Below are positions 17,218 to 28,366 of a stretch of 64,000 bases of DNA, piece after piece. The stretch is taken from contig JAQUIG010000002.1 of NCBI GenBank assembly GCA_028683435.1, positions 62,001-126,000 on the forward strand. The letters run 5' to 3'. Numbering within the stretch: the first letter of the stretch is position 1; every line of letters starts with the position of its first letter. Source of the stretch: Desulfuromonadaceae bacterium. Its GTDB lineage: Bacteria; Desulfobacterota; Desulfuromonadia; Geobacterales; Pseudopelobacteraceae. The position numbers were made by a program, and so were the translations under genes. Below the pieces are notes generated by a model, which was not told the DNA's origin, searched no databases, and saw only the letters and a program-made list of their open reading frames with translations.

Positions 17218-18926
17218 CAAGACTCCGCCTTCCGCATCGCTTTTATCCGTAATTGCAATGTAGTTGCATTGTTCCAGAGATTGTCCTCCGGAAAAAATGC
17301 GATGTCAAGCAGCCCGTCCGTAGGGCATTCTGCCTGTCTGAACGCGATGGCATTAAAAAGCTGTCCACCCGCTGACAATCTCAATTTGAGGTGTCCATCT
17401 CCGACAACCCGGCGATCAACCACCGTAACACGCCGCATCATCAGGGTCGGCTCCGGATTCCCGGCTCCAAACGGCTCCATGCGTTTCAGTTCAAGAACCA
17501 GGGCAAGATCAACTTCAGCAGGGCAAACGTCACAATCAATATCAAGGGACGGCATAAGCTCACGATCGCCAAGAATTTGAACAGCCGCAGCTTCAAAGGC
17601 TGCGGCAAAGGTGCCGGTGCTTGTGCCCTTCAGAGCGACACCGGCAGCGTAACGGTGTCCCCCGAAACGATCAAGCTGGCCTGGACAAGCGTTCAGCGCC
17701 TCCAGCAGATGAAAGCCGGGAATGCTCCGCCCGGAACCTTTTGCATTTCCCTCCTCATCAATGGCAATCAGAATTGTCGGCCGATGGTAGCGCTCAACCA
17801 GACGGGAAGCAACAATCCCGATAACCCCCTGATGCCACTCCCGTGAAGCGAGCACAATACTTCTGCAGACGGGGTAGTTCCCGCCGCCATCAACCATTGC
17901 AACAGCCTGTTCAAGTATTCCCCGCTCAACAGCTTGCCGCTCGGCATTTGCCGTATCCAGCTCATCTGCAATAACAGCACATTCATCGGCACTATTGCTC
18001 AGCAGCAGGTCAACACCCGGCACCGCGCTTTCCATACGCCCGGCGGCATTCAATCTGGGCGCCAAGCGAAATCCAACCTGGCCGCAATTAACTGTATCCT
18101 TGATTCCGGCAACTTTTTTGAGCGCAGCAATGCCTGGTCTGCGACTGTTTTCAAGCTTTTTTAAACCATAAAACGCATAGGTCCGGTTTTGGCCGATGAG
18201 CGGCACCACATCTGCGATCGTCCCGAGTGCAACCAGATCGAGCCAATCCCGAAGATCAGGCTCACCACTAACACTAAACAGACCCGCCAGCCTCATGCGG
18301 CTGCGCAGCGCAACCAACAGGTTAAAGGCGACACCAACACCGGCCAGCATTTTAAATGGATAGGTGCAGCCCGGCTGCAGAGGATTTACCACCGCAGTCG
18401 CTTCAGGAATAAACGCCCCGGGCGCATGATGATCGAGTATGACCAGATCAACAGCAGCACGCCGGCAGAAGAGGGCTTCTTTTACCGCTGTAATACCGCA
18501 ATCGACGGAGATGATCAGCGTGGCACCAGTGTCAATAATACGTTGCAGTGCCTCTTCGTTAAGACCATAGCCGTCATCGAAACGGCTGGGTATAAAATAG
18601 TTGCAGGTCAGTCCCACTTGCCGCAGGAAAGAAACAAGCAGAGCCGTACCGGTAATACCGTCAACATCATAATCACCGTAGATACTGACTTTTTCGCCAT
18701 TTTTCAGAGCCAGCAGTACCCGTTCTACCGCGGCATGCATACCTTTCAGCAAAAACGGATCGTGCATCGTTGTCAGGGAGGGTGAGAAAAATTGCAGACC
18801 TTCTTCAGCCGTGTCTATCCCCCTGCCGATCAGAATCCGTGCGGTTATTGAGCCGACCTCAAGTGACCGGGACAGATTCTCAACTCCAGCATAATGAATC
18901 GTTTTAACAGCCCATTTTTTATGCAT
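17217..18926 (-). CDS. recJ: Single-stranded-DNA exonuclease RecJ
   Basis: A 5'-3' exonuclease for single-stranded DNA used in recombination and mismatch repair. The 569-residue protein has the DHH phosphoesterase motifs in order: YGDYDVDGITG, SVDCGITA, LDHHAPG, then the DHHA1 domain with GSGRSIPGFHLLEAL and GGHRYAAG, and a C-terminal OB-like region. ATG 18926 is preferred because AAAGGG lies nine bases before it; the ATG at 18935 abuts that site. The gene follows a TPR gene, with a terminator hairpin in between. Confidence 0.96.
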   Translation of the reverse strand: MHKKWAVKTIHYAGVENLSRSLEVGSITARILIGRGIDTAEEGLQFFSPSLTTMHDPFLLKGMHAAVERVLLALKNGEKVSIYGDYDVDGITGTALLVSFLRQVGLTCNYFIPSRFDDGYGLNEEALQRIIDTGATLIISVDCGITAVKEALFCRRAAVDLVILDHHAPGAFIPEATAVVNPLQPGCTYPFKMLAGVGVAFNLLVALRSRMRLAGLFSVSGEPDLRDWLDLVALGTIADVVPLIGQNRTYAFYGLKKLENSRRPGIAALKKVAGIKDTVNCGQVGFRLAPRLNAAGRMESAVPGVDLLLSNSADECAVIADELDTANAERQAVERGILEQAVAMVDGGGNYPVCRSIVLASREWHQGVIGIVASRLVERYHRPTILIAIDEEGNAKGSGRSIPGFHLLEALNACPGQLDRFGGHRYAAGVALKGTSTGTFAAAFEAAAVQILGDRELMPSLDIDCDVCPAEVDLALVLELKRMEPFGAGNPEPTLMMRRVTVVDRRVVGDGHLKLRLSAGGQLFNAIAFRQAECPTDGLLDIAFFPEDNLWNNATTLQLRIKAMRKAES

Positions 18927-18943
18927 CCGGCACATCCCTTTGT

Positions 18944-18972
18944 CAAAAAAAATCCCCCGACAAGCGGGGGAT
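18944..18972 (-). terminator. Terminator between the TPR gene and recJ
   Basis: On the minus strand ATCCCCCGC pairs with GCGGGGGAT-like sequence around a short loop, followed by eight T. It lies after the TPR gene, and its T tract ends 17 bp before the recJ start, so recJ must rely on read-through or on a promoter inside the upstream gene. Confidence 0.88.
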
Positions 18973-18981
18973 AGATTTTAG

Positions 18982-19557
18982 TTATTTCATTGCCGGGGCC
19001 AAGCCCCTGCCAGGTTGTTCCATCATCCCTTTTATCTGAATGGCGGTCGAACTGCTCGAATCGAGCTTGAGATATCTGTCCCAGTATTTGGCCGCCTTTT
19101 CAGGCTGTTTCAGATCAACAGCATAAACCAGGCCGGCATTATACAGGCTCTGCAGATGGTTAGGATCGAGCTTGTTGGCTTTTTCGAAATTAGCAAGCGC
19201 CTTGTCATACCACCCGACAGCTCTGAACATAACCCCTTGGTCGGTCAGTACATTCGGATTATTTGGTTCAATCTCCAGCGCTTTACCATAGGCATTAATC
19301 GCTTTCTGGGATTGTGCCGTATCAAAATAGTCATTGCCAAGAGATATCCACGCGTTAAGGTTTTTGGGATCTTGGGCGACGATCTTCTCCGCCTGGGCAA
19401 TGCGCTGGCTGTAGTCGGCCGGTGACCCTGCACCGGTCGGAGCGGCTATATTCACTTGATCTGTTTTACCGGTAGTGCTGATGCTGAAAAGCAAATATCC
19501 GCCCAACAAACCGACTATAAGAGCAACTGATGCGATGAGAATAGAATCTTTGTTCAC
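18982..19557 (-). CDS. Membrane-anchored TPR protein
   Basis: A 191-residue protein with one N-terminal membrane helix (ILIASVALIVGLLGGYLLF) and about four tetratricopeptide repeats from residue 50 to 175. Examples are LNAWISLGNDYFDTAQSQKAINAYGKALEI (shown only in part by its key W, G, Y, A positions) and YNAGLVYAVDLKQPEKA. Such proteins are scaffolds for protein complexes. It lies 30 bp after secF and is followed by a terminator. A role near the Sec machinery is suggested only by position. Confidence 0.88.
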   Translation of the reverse strand: MNKDSILIASVALIVGLLGGYLLFSISTTGKTDQVNIAAPTGAGSPADYSQRIAQAEKIVAQDPKNLNAWISLGNDYFDTAQSQKAINAYGKALEIEPNNPNVLTDQGVMFRAVGWYDKALANFEKANKLDPNHLQSLYNAGLVYAVDLKQPEKAAKYWDRYLKLDSSSSTAIQIKGMMEQPGRGLAPAMK

Positions 19558-19587
19558 AGAACGTCTCCATTGGAAAATTCTAGCGGC

Positions 19588-20499
19588 TTATGCAGCCTTG
19601 ACCTTTTTTGCCAAGGCGCGATTTTCAAGAATTACCACAATCGGGGACGCGACAAACACGGATGAATACGTGGCAACCCCGATCCCGATCAACAGCGCGA
19701 GAGAAAAGTCATGTATTACCTCACCACCGAACAAAAACAGTGACAGAGCAGCCAAAAAGGTTGTCAAAGATGTTACGATCGTACGCGACAGAGTCTCGTT
19801 GATGCTGCTGTTGAAGATGTTATGCATGGCACCCTTAAGATTTTTGTGCAGGTTTTCGCGTATGCGGTCAAAGATGACCACCGTATCTGTCAGCGAATAG
19901 CCGGCAATCGTCAGAACGGCCGTGATAAAGAGCAGATTGATCTCCTTGTTCAACAGATAGAAAACAGCGACCATGGCCAGGACATCATGCATGGTGGCTA
20001 TCGTTGCCCCGATGCCGAATTTCAAATCAAAACGCCAGGCGATATATATAATGATACCCAGCAGCGAGAGAACAACCGCGATCAGCGTATCTTTGCGCAG
20101 CTTGTCACCGACTGAAGGGCCTATTTCAGTAGAACTTTCAACGGAAAAAGGGTTGTCTGCAAACTCTTTTTTGAAAGAGATCTGTACCAGTTCCGATTGT
20201 TTGCCGACAGCAGCACCCGCCATCTTGACCAAAAGCATGTTGCCATCTTTGATTTCCTGCAGATCGGCCTTGGCAATACCATGCTTATTCAGTGCGGCTC
20301 TGGCATCGGCAATCGAGAACGGTTTACTGAATTTCAGCTGCATTGCGGTGCCGCCGGAAAAGTCGATTCCCATGTTGGCGGCGCCGCGGCCAATCTGGAT
20401 GATGCCGATAATACCGATAATCGCGATAATCGACGAAATAACAAATGCAATATTTCGCTTGCCGATAAAGTCTATGTTGGTCTTGCCAAGAATTTCCAT
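19588..20499 (-). CDS. secF: Protein translocase subunit SecF
   Basis: SecF works with SecD in the inner membrane and uses the proton gradient to pull proteins across after SecA. The 303 residues show six membrane helices, the N-terminal INFIGKR-like segment (IDFIGKRNIAF), the periplasmic P4-type domain (about 45-120, beginning GIDFSGGTAMQLKF) and the conserved YSLTDTVVIFDRIREN in helix 4-5. It follows secD by 14 bp in the standard yajC-secD-secF order. Confidence 0.97.
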   Translation of the reverse strand: MEILGKTNIDFIGKRNIAFVISSIIAIIGIIGIIQIGRGAANMGIDFSGGTAMQLKFSKPFSIADARAALNKHGIAKADLQEIKDGNMLLVKMAGAAVGKQSELVQISFKKEFADNPFSVESSTEIGPSVGDKLRKDTLIAVVLSLLGIIIYIAWRFDLKFGIGATIATMHDVLAMVAVFYLLNKEINLLFITAVLTIAGYSLTDTVVIFDRIRENLHKNLKGAMHNIFNSSINETLSRTIVTSLTTFLAALSLFLFGGEVIHDFSLALLIGIGVATYSSVFVASPIVVILENRALAKKVKAA

Positions 20500-20513
20500 G
20501 AACGATGCTCCCC

Positions 20514-22106
20514 CTATATGCTCATTTTTTTGACTGTTCCCTTGTGCAGGAAAATGTCAAATATCACCCTGGTACCGACCAGTGAGGTGAACAGGTTGAT
20601 AATGACCCCCAGACTTAAGGAAACGGCAAACCCCTTGACCGGACCGGTACCGAACTGAAACAGAACCGCCGCCGTTATCAAGGTTGTGATATGGGAGTCC
20701 ATAATCGTCAGGAAAGCCTTGTCATAACCTGCATCAAGAGCCGACTTGGGTGATTTGCCCAGCTTGAGTTCTTCACGGATGCGCTCAAAGATAATGACAT
20801 TGGAGTCAACGGACATGCCGATCAGCAGTACGATGGCAGCGATGCCCGGCAGAGTAAGCGTTGCGCCCAGCGCAGCCAGGGCACCCAGAAGGTACAGTAT
20901 GTTCAAAACCATGCCCAGATCGGCAACGAGACCTGACAGCTTGTAATAAATCGCCATAAAGACGACGACCAGCAGCACCCCGATCAGGGCCGCATACAAA
21001 CCTTTATTGATGGAATCCTGTCCCAAAGAGGGACCCACGGTCACATTCTGGATGATTTTGACCGGGGCAGGCAGTGCTCCGGCCCGGAGTACAATGGCAA
21101 GGTCTGCAGCGGTTTTTTCGGTAAAGTTGCCTGAGATCTGGGCGCTGCCGCCTGAAATACGCTCGCGTATGACCGGAGCTGAGTGAATATTGTTGTCAAG
21201 AACGATAGCAAAGCGTTTGCCGACATTTGCGGCGGTGACCTGGTCAAACAGTTTGGCGCCCAGTGAGTTGAATTCAATGCCGACATATGGCTGGTTGAAC
21301 TGTGAATCAATTCTCACCTGAGCGTCAGTCAACAGATCGCCGGTGATCATCGCTTTTTTCTGGACTACGATCGGGATTTCCGTGACGGCACCGGTTGTGG
21401 CATCAACACTTTTCTCCTTGAGCAGTTCAGCGTCATCGGGAATCGCTCCGGATGTCGGCGAGATATCCTCGCGCACCATCTTGAAGTCAAGCCTGGCAGT
21501 ACGTCCGATCAGCTCAATCGCTCGCTGCGGATCCTTGATACCGGGCAGTTGGACCACGATATGGTCGATCCCTTCGCGCTGGATAGTAGGTTCCGAAACG
21601 CCAAACTGGTCAATCCTGTTGCGGATCGTTTCGAGCGCCTGCTGAACAGCCTTGTCCTTGCGGTCCTGCGCATCTTTCTCGCTTACCCGCAACGTCAGGG
21701 CAACAAAGCCCCCTTCGTCAAAAGTCGGACTCTGTTCGTAGGATGGATATTTATCCTTGATCAGTTTTTGTACGGTATCGGCAGTCCCCTTCTCGTACAG
21801 CACCACGGACACCTTATCAGAACCGTCTCTTGAAATACGCTTGAAATGAAGATTCTTGCTGTTCAGCGTATCTTCAAGGTCTGTCGCGACAAGATCAAGA
21901 GACCCTTCAACCGCTTTCTGGGTATCAACCTCCATCACCAGGTGTGTTCCACCCTGCAGGTCAAGGCCCAGATGAATCTTGTCATCCGGCAAAAAGTTTC
22001 CCCACCATGATGGCAACTTGCCAACCAGGGTTGGAGTCAGGTACAGAAACGAAAAAGCAACAAAAACAGCTATAAGGCTTATACGCCAGCCAGTTCCTTT
22101 CGGCAT
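20514..22106 (-). CDS. secD: Protein translocase subunit SecD
   Basis: Partner of SecF in the SecDF translocation motor. The 530-residue protein begins with a membrane helix (SLIAVFVAFSFLYLTPTL), then has the large periplasmic P1 region with LGLDLQGGTHLVMEVD and IRNRIDQFGVSEPTIQREG, and five further helices containing IVLLIGMSVDSNVIIFERIREE. Length and motifs are complete. It follows yajC by 29 bp. Confidence 0.98.
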   Translation of the reverse strand: MPKGTGWRISLIAVFVAFSFLYLTPTLVGKLPSWWGNFLPDDKIHLGLDLQGGTHLVMEVDTQKAVEGSLDLVATDLEDTLNSKNLHFKRISRDGSDKVSVVLYEKGTADTVQKLIKDKYPSYEQSPTFDEGGFVALTLRVSEKDAQDRKDKAVQQALETIRNRIDQFGVSEPTIQREGIDHIVVQLPGIKDPQRAIELIGRTARLDFKMVREDISPTSGAIPDDAELLKEKSVDATTGAVTEIPIVVQKKAMITGDLLTDAQVRIDSQFNQPYVGIEFNSLGAKLFDQVTAANVGKRFAIVLDNNIHSAPVIRERISGGSAQISGNFTEKTAADLAIVLRAGALPAPVKIIQNVTVGPSLGQDSINKGLYAALIGVLLVVVFMAIYYKLSGLVADLGMVLNILYLLGALAALGATLTLPGIAAIVLLIGMSVDSNVIIFERIREELKLGKSPKSALDAGYDKAFLTIMDSHITTLITAAVLFQFGTGPVKGFAVSLSLGVIINLFTSLVGTRVIFDIFLHKGTVKKMSI

Positions 22107-22135
22107 AAGGCTTGTTCTCCCTTCCGGATTTTGAA

Positions 22136-22462
22136 CTAGTCCTTCTTGATTGCTGCGATGTAGCTCTTGGTAATTTTAATATTTACGTTGTTTGCAATCT
22201 CAAGAGTCACAAGATCATTCTCTACTGCGGTTACTTTACCATGAACTCCACCGGCCGTAACGACATTGTCACCCTTTTTCATCGCTTCCAGCAGAGCTTT
22301 ATGCTCTTTGGCCTTTTTCTGTTGTGGACGAATGAGTAAAAAATAGAATATTGCAAACATGAAAACCAGCGGTATTACCTGCTGAAATGCCGCCATACCC
22401 CCGCTAGCTCCGCCTGCCGCTCCTCCTGGAGCACTTCCCATCGCAAAAGCCAATCCAAACAT
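22136..22462 (-). CDS. yajC: Preprotein translocase subunit YajC
   Basis: A small single-helix membrane protein of 108 residues that associates with SecDF. A glycine/alanine-rich N-terminal leader is followed by the membrane helix (VIPLVFMFAIFYFLLIRPQ) and the cytoplasmic domain with RPQQKKAKEHKALLEAMKKGD and VVTAGGVHGKV. It lies between tgt and secD, the conserved position. Confidence 0.96.
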   Translation of the reverse strand: MFGLAFAMGSAPGGAAGGASGGMAAFQQVIPLVFMFAIFYFLLIRPQQKKAKEHKALLEAMKKGDNVVTAGGVHGKVTAVENDLVTLEIANNVNIKITKSYIAAIKKD

Positions 22463-22486
22463 GTTGTTATCCTCCCCTTTAGTTTA

Positions 22487-24654
<2,168 letters not shown>

Positions 24655-24678
24655 TCAATCCCTGCTTTTGGTCCCTAT

Positions 24679-25812
24679 TCAACGGAAATCAGAGAGTTTT
24701 TTCAACTCCGTGCCGGGATAGTAATAGGAAAGAATTTCTCCAGCGGAAAAGCCGTCGAGCGCACGCTGTTTGGCACCCCATTGGCACAACCCGACGCCAT
24801 GGCCGTTACCGCTTCCGGAGAAGCTGATTTCATTCTTAGAATTTTTCATGGTGAAACGGGTACTCTTTATGAAACCATACCCGACAGCCTTGCGGAACTG
24901 TTCGCCACTGATCGCGCCGCCGCCTTTTGATGCCAGCAGAATAACCTGCCTCAGGCGGCCTCGGGAATTATCTTCTCCCGGCTTTATATCGTAAAGGCCT
25001 GACACCTTATGTCCAGCACCCCGCAGACGCTCTTCAATCTCTTTCAAAGAAAGCTTGTACTCCCAGGTTGTACCCGTAGGTGAAGTCAGGCAATACTGAC
25101 ATTCAACACCTTTCAGATACGGCAACGATGCACCCCAGATATTTTCTGACGCTTCGGTCCGTCCACCGCAACTGGAGTGGTAGAAGGCCTGAATGATGGC
25201 GCCGCCAAATGTCAGCACCTCCCCTTGAGTCTCAAGAACAGCACGACGGGAACGGCTGTCTTCGATCTGGCTCCCCTCATACACCTGATCAATGACAGAT
25301 GATTCGAGGTGATACGGGGAATCCATACGGGCCATTTTCCTGTTTAAAGCATATGTCCTCGCGATTATAGCCTGGGCTTTTACCGCTTCAATCGGCCATG
25401 CAGAAGATATTTCACAGTTAATCAGTCCGACCAGATATTCCTCAAGCGGCAACTGGTTCACCACCAGAATCCCCTTGTCTGCAACGGACAACTCCGCAAG
25501 CCCCCGGTACGGTTTATTATTTATGTATACTGCAAAGGGAGCAGAAAACAACAACCGCCGGAACAGCTTCCCCTCTACCAGCAAACCATCCTTTACAGGC
25601 TTTACTGTTGCCGGAAATGACATGGCAAGGGGACCGCCTGTCTCGTCAGTGACAAGGAGTCCGTCACCAGCCACCGTCACTTCGGGAGCTGATTTAACAA
25701 TAGCGATCCGGATGGTTTCATCCAGGACGGCTGCATTTACCCTGCCCAGCGCCGACAACGACAAAACGGTCATAACCAGCGTCAGAACGATAAGTATGCT
25801 CATACGATACAT
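24679..25812 (-). CDS. SpoIID/LytB-domain exported protein
   Basis: A secreted protein of about 377 residues with a SpoIID domain. In sporulating bacteria SpoIID is a lytic transglycosylase that acts on denuded glycan strands; in non-sporulating Gram-negatives such proteins are probably cell-wall enzymes. The signal peptide (SILIVLTLVMTVLSLSALGRVNA) follows the start chosen at 25812, and the longer frame to 25917 lacks support. Core motifs are LPLEEYLVGLINCEISSAWP, with the usual catalytic glutamate, ARTYAL, YHSSCGGRTE and GSGNGHGVGLCQWGAKQRA. It is transcribed toward queA. Confidence 0.88.
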   Translation of the reverse strand: MYRMSILIVLTLVMTVLSLSALGRVNAAVLDETIRIAIVKSAPEVTVAGDGLLVTDETGGPLAMSFPATVKPVKDGLLVEGKLFRRLLFSAPFAVYINNKPYRGLAELSVADKGILVVNQLPLEEYLVGLINCEISSAWPIEAVKAQAIIARTYALNRKMARMDSPYHLESSVIDQVYEGSQIEDSRSRRAVLETQGEVLTFGGAIIQAFYHSSCGGRTEASENIWGASLPYLKGVECQYCLTSPTGTTWEYKLSLKEIEERLRGAGHKVSGLYDIKPGEDNSRGRLRQVILLASKGGGAISGEQFRKAVGYGFIKSTRFTMKNSKNEISFSGSGNGHGVGLCQWGAKQRALDGFSAGEILSYYYPGTELKKLSDFR

Positions 25813-25923
25813 TGGCTGCAAAACCTGAAGATAAAAACATAGAATACTCCACTGTGTCAATTTTTTTGATTGCCTGTTTTTTTTGAGCATTTTTGCATGA
25901 AGATCAATATTGTACAATTTGGC

Positions 25924-26018
25924 ATCTATACTGTATGTTTGACTCGCTCAACCAACAATTGGCAGCGGCCACCAATGCGCACGATGATCACGCACTCTGC
26001 TTGCTAGTATCTATACTG
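25924..26018 (+). repeat. Direct repeat ATCTATACTG upstream of the ABC pair
   Basis: The 10-mer ATCTATACTG occurs at 25924-25933 and 26009-26018; the second copy is part of the palindrome AGTATCTATACT. Both are in the divergent region between the SpoIID-like gene and the ABC ATPase gene. A regulator site is possible but unproven. Confidence 0.35.
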
Positions 26019-26037
26019 GTTTACCCGGGAATTTACC

Positions 26038-27000
26038 GTGACAGAACTCCTTTCACTACATAACCTGCAGGTCTCCTTTCCGACTGAACAAGGCACCTTT
26101 CATGCCGTCCGGGGGATTTCTCTTTCTCTGGCAACAGGATCCGTACTGGCACTTGTAGGAGAATCCGGATCGGGAAAGAGCATGACGGCGCTGTCGATTA
26201 TGCGGCTTGTTCCGCAACCCGGGTTTATCAGTGCAGGGGAAATAGTTTTTGAAGGGCATAATCTATTGCTGCTGCCGGAAGAGGCGCTGCGAAACATCCG
26301 GGGGCGACGAGCTTCAATGGTCTTTCAGGAGCCGATGACTTCGCTGAATCCGGTTTTGCGCATTGCAGACCAGCTCTGTGAACCGCTTCTTCTCCACTTG
26401 GGCCTTTCCCGGCGTGATGCTCGGGAGCGTGGGGTCGAACTCCTGACAAACGTCGGCATTCCGTCAGCCGGTGAACGGATGCGCGACTACCCGCACCAGT
26501 TGAGCGGCGGCATGCGCCAGCGGGTCATGATTGCCATGGCCCTGGCATGTCACCCTTCATTGCTGATTGCTGATGAGCCCACGACAGCACTGGATGTCAC
26601 CATCCAGGCGCAGATACTGGAACTTCTCGATGCCCAGAGAAAAGCAAGCGGCCTGTCAATCCTCCTTATTACGCATGATCTCGGGATTGTGGCCGAACGT
26701 GCCGACCATACCGCCGTCATGTATGCCGGCCAGGTGGTTGAGTCTGCCCCGACCGGCACCCTGCTTTCTGATCCCCGCCATCCTTATACAAAGGCGCTCC
26801 TGGCTTCTCTGCCCCAATATGCAGAACCGGGGAGAGCACTACCTGCCCTCCCCGGCCAAATGGAGATCAGGACAGCGTCTGCGGACGGCTGCAGCTTTGC
26901 AGAGCGTTGTCCGCTCGCAGCCCCCAGATGCCGCGCCGAAACCCAGGACCTTCGCGAAATTGCTCCGGATCATCTACTTCGTTGCTGGAAATGCTCATGA
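26038..27000 (+). CDS. Peptide/nickel ABC transporter ATPase, OppD/DppD type
   Basis: One of two ATPases of an Opp/Dpp-type importer. The 320 residues carry Walker A GESGSGKS, the signature LSGGMRQR, Walker B LLIADEP, and the oligopeptide C-terminal domain with a cysteine cluster ([14 protein letters not shown] plus C near the end) that is typical of OppD/DppD. The start is GTG 26038. It overlaps the partner gene by ATGA. No permease or substrate-binding gene is adjacent, so the pair must work with components encoded elsewhere, or the original operon has been split. Confidence 0.93.
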   Translation: MTELLSLHNLQVSFPTEQGTFHAVRGISLSLATGSVLALVGESGSGKSMTALSIMRLVPQPGFISAGEIVFEGHNLLLLPEEALRNIRGRRASMVFQEPMTSLNPVLRIADQLCEPLLLHLGLSRRDARERGVELLTNVGIPSAGERMRDYPHQLSGGMRQRVMIAMALACHPSLLIADEPTTALDVTIQAQILELLDAQRKASGLSILLITHDLGIVAERADHTAVMYAGQVVESAPTGTLLSDPRHPYTKALLASLPQYAEPGRALPALPGQMEIRTASADGCSFAERCPLAAPRCRAETQDLREIAPDHLLRCWKCS

Positions 27001-27971
27001 ACGATACACCTCTTCTCAGCGCAGTCGATTTGCATAAAACATTCAGGGTTTCCGGGAAAAGCTACTCAACCCAATCTCTGACAGCACTTGATCTTGTATC
27101 CCTGCATCTCTCTGCCGGCGAAACTCTCGGGGTTGCCGGTGAATCCGGTTGCGGCAAGTCCACCCTGGCAAAGGTCATGGCCGGCCTTCTGACGCCGGAC
27201 GGGGGCAGTGTGTTTTACAAGGGGATTCAGCTGAGTCAGCTCGGGTATAACGATCGCACCGTTTTCCGACGGAAAACCCAGATGATCTTTCAGGACCCGT
27301 TTTCATCCCTGAACCCTCGCATGCGGGTTGGCGACAGCATTTCTGAACCATTCAAGATCGCCGGCATGTCTGCTCCGCTGCAACGCGCAGAGCTCACCCG
27401 GATCATGGCGGCGGTCGGCCTGCAGAGCGATGCCGTCAATCGCTTTCCCGATGAGTTTTCAGGAGGACAGCGGCAACGCATCGGCATTGCACGTGCCCTG
27501 GCTGCCTCTCCGGATATCCTGATCGCCGATGAGCCGGTTTCATCTCTCGATATTTCGATTCAAGCCCAGATCATCAATATCCTTCTGCAGATGAAACTCG
27601 ATTTTGCGCTGTCCATGATGATTGTTTCGCACAACTTGCTGGTGTTACGCCACATCTGTGACCGGATTATCATCATGTATCTTGGATCGGTTATTGAGTG
27701 CGGGCCGGCTTCAGAGCTGTTTCACCGCTGCCGGCATCCGTATACTGAGGCTCTCATCGCCGCAATTCCCGGCGTTCACCCGTCATCCGTCTCCAAAGAC
27801 GTGTTATTGCGGGACGACCTGCCGTCCGCCCTGTCAATTCCGTCAGGGTGCCGATTCCACCCGCGCTGCCGCCATGCGGTCGATCTCTGCCGCCACGAGG
27901 TCCCGCAATTGGTTGAATATTCAACCGGCCATACGGCGGCCTGCCATCTGAGCCAGCAGTTGTACGGCTGA
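26997..27971 (+). CDS. Peptide/nickel ABC transporter ATPase, OppF/DppF type
   Basis: The second ATPase of the pair, about 324 residues. It shows Walker A GESGCGKS, the signature FSGGQRQR, Walker B ILIADEP, and a C-terminal domain with cysteines in CRFHPRCRHAVDLC. The ATG at 26997 overlaps the upstream stop as ATGA, which is better than the frame opening at 26907 inside the upstream gene. It is followed 97 bp later by an ArsR-family regulator on the same strand. Confidence 0.93.
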   Translation: MNDTPLLSAVDLHKTFRVSGKSYSTQSLTALDLVSLHLSAGETLGVAGESGCGKSTLAKVMAGLLTPDGGSVFYKGIQLSQLGYNDRTVFRRKTQMIFQDPFSSLNPRMRVGDSISEPFKIAGMSAPLQRAELTRIMAAVGLQSDAVNRFPDEFSGGQRQRIGIARALAASPDILIADEPVSSLDISIQAQIINILLQMKLDFALSMMIVSHNLLVLRHICDRIIIMYLGSVIECGPASELFHRCRHPYTEALIAAIPGVHPSSVSKDVLLRDDLPSALSIPSGCRFHPRCRHAVDLCRHEVPQLVEYSTGHTAACHLSQQLYG

Positions 27972-28009
27972 ACGAGTACATGCACATATCTTTTTAATAA
28001 AGTTTTAGA

Positions 28010-28038
28010 TTGACGAGCGTAGATTCCATATATATGAT
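28010..28038 (+). promoter_or_regulatory. Sigma-70 promoter of the ArsR gene
   Basis: TTGACG (28010-28015) and TATGAT (28033-28038) are 17 bp apart, 30 bp upstream of the ArsR start. The -10 region lies in an AT-rich near-palindrome, a plausible autoregulatory site. Confidence 0.65.
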
Positions 28039-28067
28039 ATTTAAAAAAAATGATGGGAGCCGGAACA

Positions 28068-28340
28068 ATGGCCTTTGATAAAGATAAAAACTTTTCAGCA
28101 GAAGCAGAGGTGTTAAAAGTACTGGGCCATCCGATCCGCCTGAAGATCGTTGCTGGACTTTGTACGCATGAATGCAATGTAAAGCATATCTGGGAATGTC
28201 TCGGACTTCCGCAGGCAACGGTTTCGCAACATCTGGCGCTGCTTAAGAACAAGGGGATAATTGACGGTAAGCGGGAAGGTGTTGAAGTGCATTATAGCGT
28301 AATTGACGAATTTGCCAAAAAAGTCATAAGTTCTTTATAA
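28068..28340 (+). CDS. ArsR-family transcriptional regulator
   Basis: A 90-residue winged-helix repressor. The recognition helix region is LPQATVSQHLALLKNKGII, and the wing is KREGVEVHYSV. Three cysteines lie in the first half, in GLCTHECNVKHIWECLGL. Two of them sit where ArsR/SqrR/BigR-type sensors hold ligand or redox cysteines, so metal or thiol sensing is possible. ATG 28068 has GGGAG eight bases upstream; the earlier ATG at 28050 has none. It has its own promoter, and the convergent bioC follows. No obvious target such as an efflux pump is adjacent. Confidence 0.88.
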   Translation: MAFDKDKNFSAEAEVLKVLGHPIRLKIVAGLCTHECNVKHIWECLGLPQATVSQHLALLKNKGIIDGKREGVEVHYSVIDEFAKKVISSL

Positions 28341-28366
28341 TCGGGGACAGCCTCATCGTGGTGGAA

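Noticed and set aside
25960-25990. Sigma-54 promoter before the ABC ATPase pair
   Set aside because: TTGGCAG is present, but the base pair ten bases further is not GC.
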